Part shown: positions 62,416 through 64,000 of the stretch, in pieces
Layout: the number at the start of each line of letters is the position of its first letter
Numbering within the stretch: the stretch's first letter is position 1
Source of the DNA: Guillardia theta CCMP2712
Lineage: Eukaryota; Cryptophyceae; Pyrenomonadales; Geminigeraceae
DNA length: 64,000 nucleotides
Assembly: GCF_000315625.1 (NCBI RefSeq)
Contig: NW_005434626.1
Location: 57,930 to 121,929, forward strand
Direction: 5' to 3'
Translations under genes and position numbers: made by a program
Notes under the pieces: model-generated
Told to the model about the DNA's origin: nothing
Database searches by the model: none
The model's input: the letters and a program-made list of their open reading frames with translations, nothing else

Positions 62416-64000
62416 AGGTAAAAAGTGCCTCAAGCAAAACAAAGCAGGATCAAGCTAAACCTCCTGGCACACAGCGCACAGCGAGGAGCGGCACAATCAC
62501 ACACAAAACACAAGCCCGAAAAGAACCAGCACTGCTGGCACCCAGACGCGGCATCGCCAGCCCAAGCGCGAAGCCGCGCAGACAAGCAGCCGAAGGGCCA
62601 AGCAATCCAGCAACAAGCAGCAGGAGCATGCAGGAGGAATAAATCCCTTACACGCGATACCCGGAGGCAGCCGACTGACCACTGTCAGTCGAGACGTCCG
62701 CTGCCGGCACAAAGCGGGCGGCCGCGGACGGAGAAAGGGCAGCCGCCGACAAGGAGCCGGCGTTGCCCGGGGGTCCGCCTGGGGCAGCGGACGGAGGGAG
62801 GCTGGACACAGGAACACGGTACCGCTCGAGGTAGTCCTCCTCGCTAGCCTCCTCGTCAGCGGTAGCCGAGTCAGCGGTAGCCGCCCGTGACGGCGGCGAC
62901 GCCGCGGCAATGCCCAAGGACCGGCGTGACCCGACCGATGCCGGGAGGAAGCAGGCGAGCTCGGACCAGCAGCAAGCACCCCAGTGGTGTCGAGCTCTCC
63001 GGAGGCACCCGGCGACGTCAGTGAGGGACGGAGACGCCTCGCCAGATCCGCGCCGATCGTCGGCGCCACTCGACGTGTTTCCCCCATCGGAGTCGGAGAC
63101 CTCCGGCGAAGACTCCCCCTCGGGCGACTCGACAAAGTCCGAGGAGGAGCTGTCCTGTGGCTCGAGAAGTGCTTGCGCCCGCAAGGGCGTCATGCGCCTG
63201 GCACCAGACAAGAGCGCCTCCAGCGTCAGCTGCATGGTGAGGCGCTGATAGGTGGCGGCGCGTTTGCGAGCCAAGACCTCAGCAGCAGGTCCGTCATCAG
63301 GCACGAAGTGCCGACCAAACGCCGCATCCTCAAGAGGCATTGAGCGCTGAGCAATGATGTCCGCGAGATACCAGATGAAGCGGAGGGTGTCAGGATGCAG
63401 GGTACCGTCCGTCGAGATGGCAAGAGGGATGAACGCTCGAGGAGGAGTAGTCATGGCATATGCAGCGCGATGTTTGCGAATCTTCTCAGACGCTGCAACA
63501 TGGAGGGCGTCGAGGTTGACCTCCCCCCACTTGGTCAGGTCGGCAGAGCTTCCAATGTAAGGGTCACAGTGGACCAACGTCACGTCCGCCATCAAGCCCT
63601 CGTACTGCTCGGACCCTCGATCGCGGATTCCAGGGATGTGGATATCGCCCTTCATCTTGCGGCCATGAGGATGGGAGGGTACCTGCCGTCGAGAACGAGG
63701 ATCCCCCACTGTATCGATGACGCTCTGAAGACCAGCTTCGTTCAGCATCGACCGAATCGTACGAGTAAGGTTGTCATGCGCCGTGGGAAGCTTGGAGGAT
63801 CGGCGTTTGCAGGTCTGGAGATGATGTGCAGCAACGGAGGGATCGAGCTCGCGCTGACATCCATCACATTCCGTCGGACACTGGCAGATCGGCATGCCAT
63901 GGAGACATTCCGTCGGACACTGGCAGATCGGCATGCCATGGAGATAGCAGTCGAGCATCTGAGCATAGCGGTGCGGGAAGGCCTTGAGGGGGTGACATAG
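62411..64000 (-). mobile_element. Retroelement copy C, inverted, cut by window edge
   Basis: It lies tail to tail with copy B. From right to left it runs: conserved domain, a polar proline/serine-rich C-terminus, stop codon at 62648, then a 237-bp non-coding tail to 62411 that matches the tail of copy A. Its 5' part lies beyond 64000. The nucleotide identity with copy B is very high over the shared parts, so the copies are recent. Confidence 0.7.
62648..63958 (-). CDS. Retroelement polyprotein C-terminal frame (partial)
   Basis: A 436-residue open frame, the best preserved copy of the family in this window. It contains the Cys/His block, with a tandem duplication of the 13-residue piece LHGMPICQCPTEC, then the ADVTLVHCDPYIGSS region. 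A long polar tail (SDGGNTSSGADDRRGSGEAS, EEDYLERYRVPVSSLP) ends SGYRV and TAA. It is probably the downstream end of a larger reverse-transcriptase-bearing protein; the upstream domain is outside the window. Family assignment rests on layout, not on a visible active site. Confidence 0.6.
   Translation of the reverse strand: MLDCYLHGMPICQCPTECLHGMPICQCPTECDGCQRELDPSVAAHHLQTCKRRSSKLPTAHDNLTRTIRSMLNEAGLQSVIDTVGDPRSRRQVPSHPHGRKMKGDIHIPGIRDRGSEQYEGLMADVTLVHCDPYIGSSADLTKWGEVNLDALHVAASEKIRKHRAAYAMTTPPRAFIPLAISTDGTLHPDTLRFIWYLADIIAQRSMPLEDAAFGRHFVPDDGPAAEVLARKRAATYQRLTMQLTLEALLSGARRMTPLRAQALLEPQDSSSSDFVESPEGESSPEVSDSDGGNTSSGADDRRGSGEASPSLTDVAGCLRRARHHWGACCWSELACFLPASVGSRRSLGIAAASPPSRAATADSATADEEASEEDYLERYRVPVSSLPPSAAPGGPPGNAGSLSAAALSPSAAARFVPAADVSTDSGQSAASGYRV

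Overview
This is a window of nuclear DNA from a microbial eukaryote. Almost every gene is broken by very short GT-AG introns, commonly 42-60 nt, whose phases I could match by hand. Two secretory proteins carry an LRGG motif just after the leader, and one of them is a plastid-type dehydroascorbate reductase with a signal-peptide-like N-terminus. Together these suggest an alga with a complex plastid, most likely a cryptophyte such as Guillardia theta. That identification is inference. Exon joins below were read from sequence and carry no transcript evidence.

Layout. 1-880 (-): partial secreted protein. 2711-6340 (+): cyclic-nucleotide-gated-type channel lacking a GYG filter. 7688-11912 (+): long coiled-coil protein, convergent with an unknown gene at 11939-12963 (-). 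13995-14915 (-): small helix-turn-helix/AT-hook-like protein. 16459-17901 (+): intronless MTFP1-like mitochondrial protein with an EF-hand-like region. 18176-19567 (-): secreted or plastid protein with an LRGG motif. 19929-26263 (+): XMAP215/ch-TOG-type microtubule protein in ten exons. 26571-28568 (-): Sin3 PAH domain joined to a DUF1479 dioxygenase-like domain, head to head with an unknown gene at 28619-29577 (+). 30645-31995 (-): cathepsin B. 32377-36717 (+): F-box/SNF2/RING ATPase. 37396-38753 (+): dehydroascorbate reductase. 38888-39583 (-): RING-H2 protein. 42165-43766 (+): secreted beta-helix-like protein. 47953-53289 (+): second CNG-type channel, with a canonical GYG filter. 53451-54282 (-): riboflavin kinase with a hydrophobic C-terminal tail. 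55196-56797 (-): two poorly defined genes. 58067-59847 (+): secreted NHL-repeat protein. 60217-64000: nested and inverted fragments of one retroelement family, probably LINE-like.

Between genes lie several compositional classes. There are G-rich/C-rich asymmetric stretches, and GC-rich islands full of short palindromes, some next to a dispersed motif of about 37-45 bp. There is a 19-bp satellite (44345-45308), a 26-bp satellite (46587-47084), several minisatellites and a CT repeat interrupted by a 100-N assembly gap. A candidate non-autonomous DNA transposon sits at 39963-40891, with terminal inverted repeats and a 9-bp flanking duplication. Genes are packed closely where convergent (26-161 bp between stops) or divergent (50 bp between starts), but I see no functional operon. 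The two channels, two LRGG leaders and several secreted proteins are the only thematic links.
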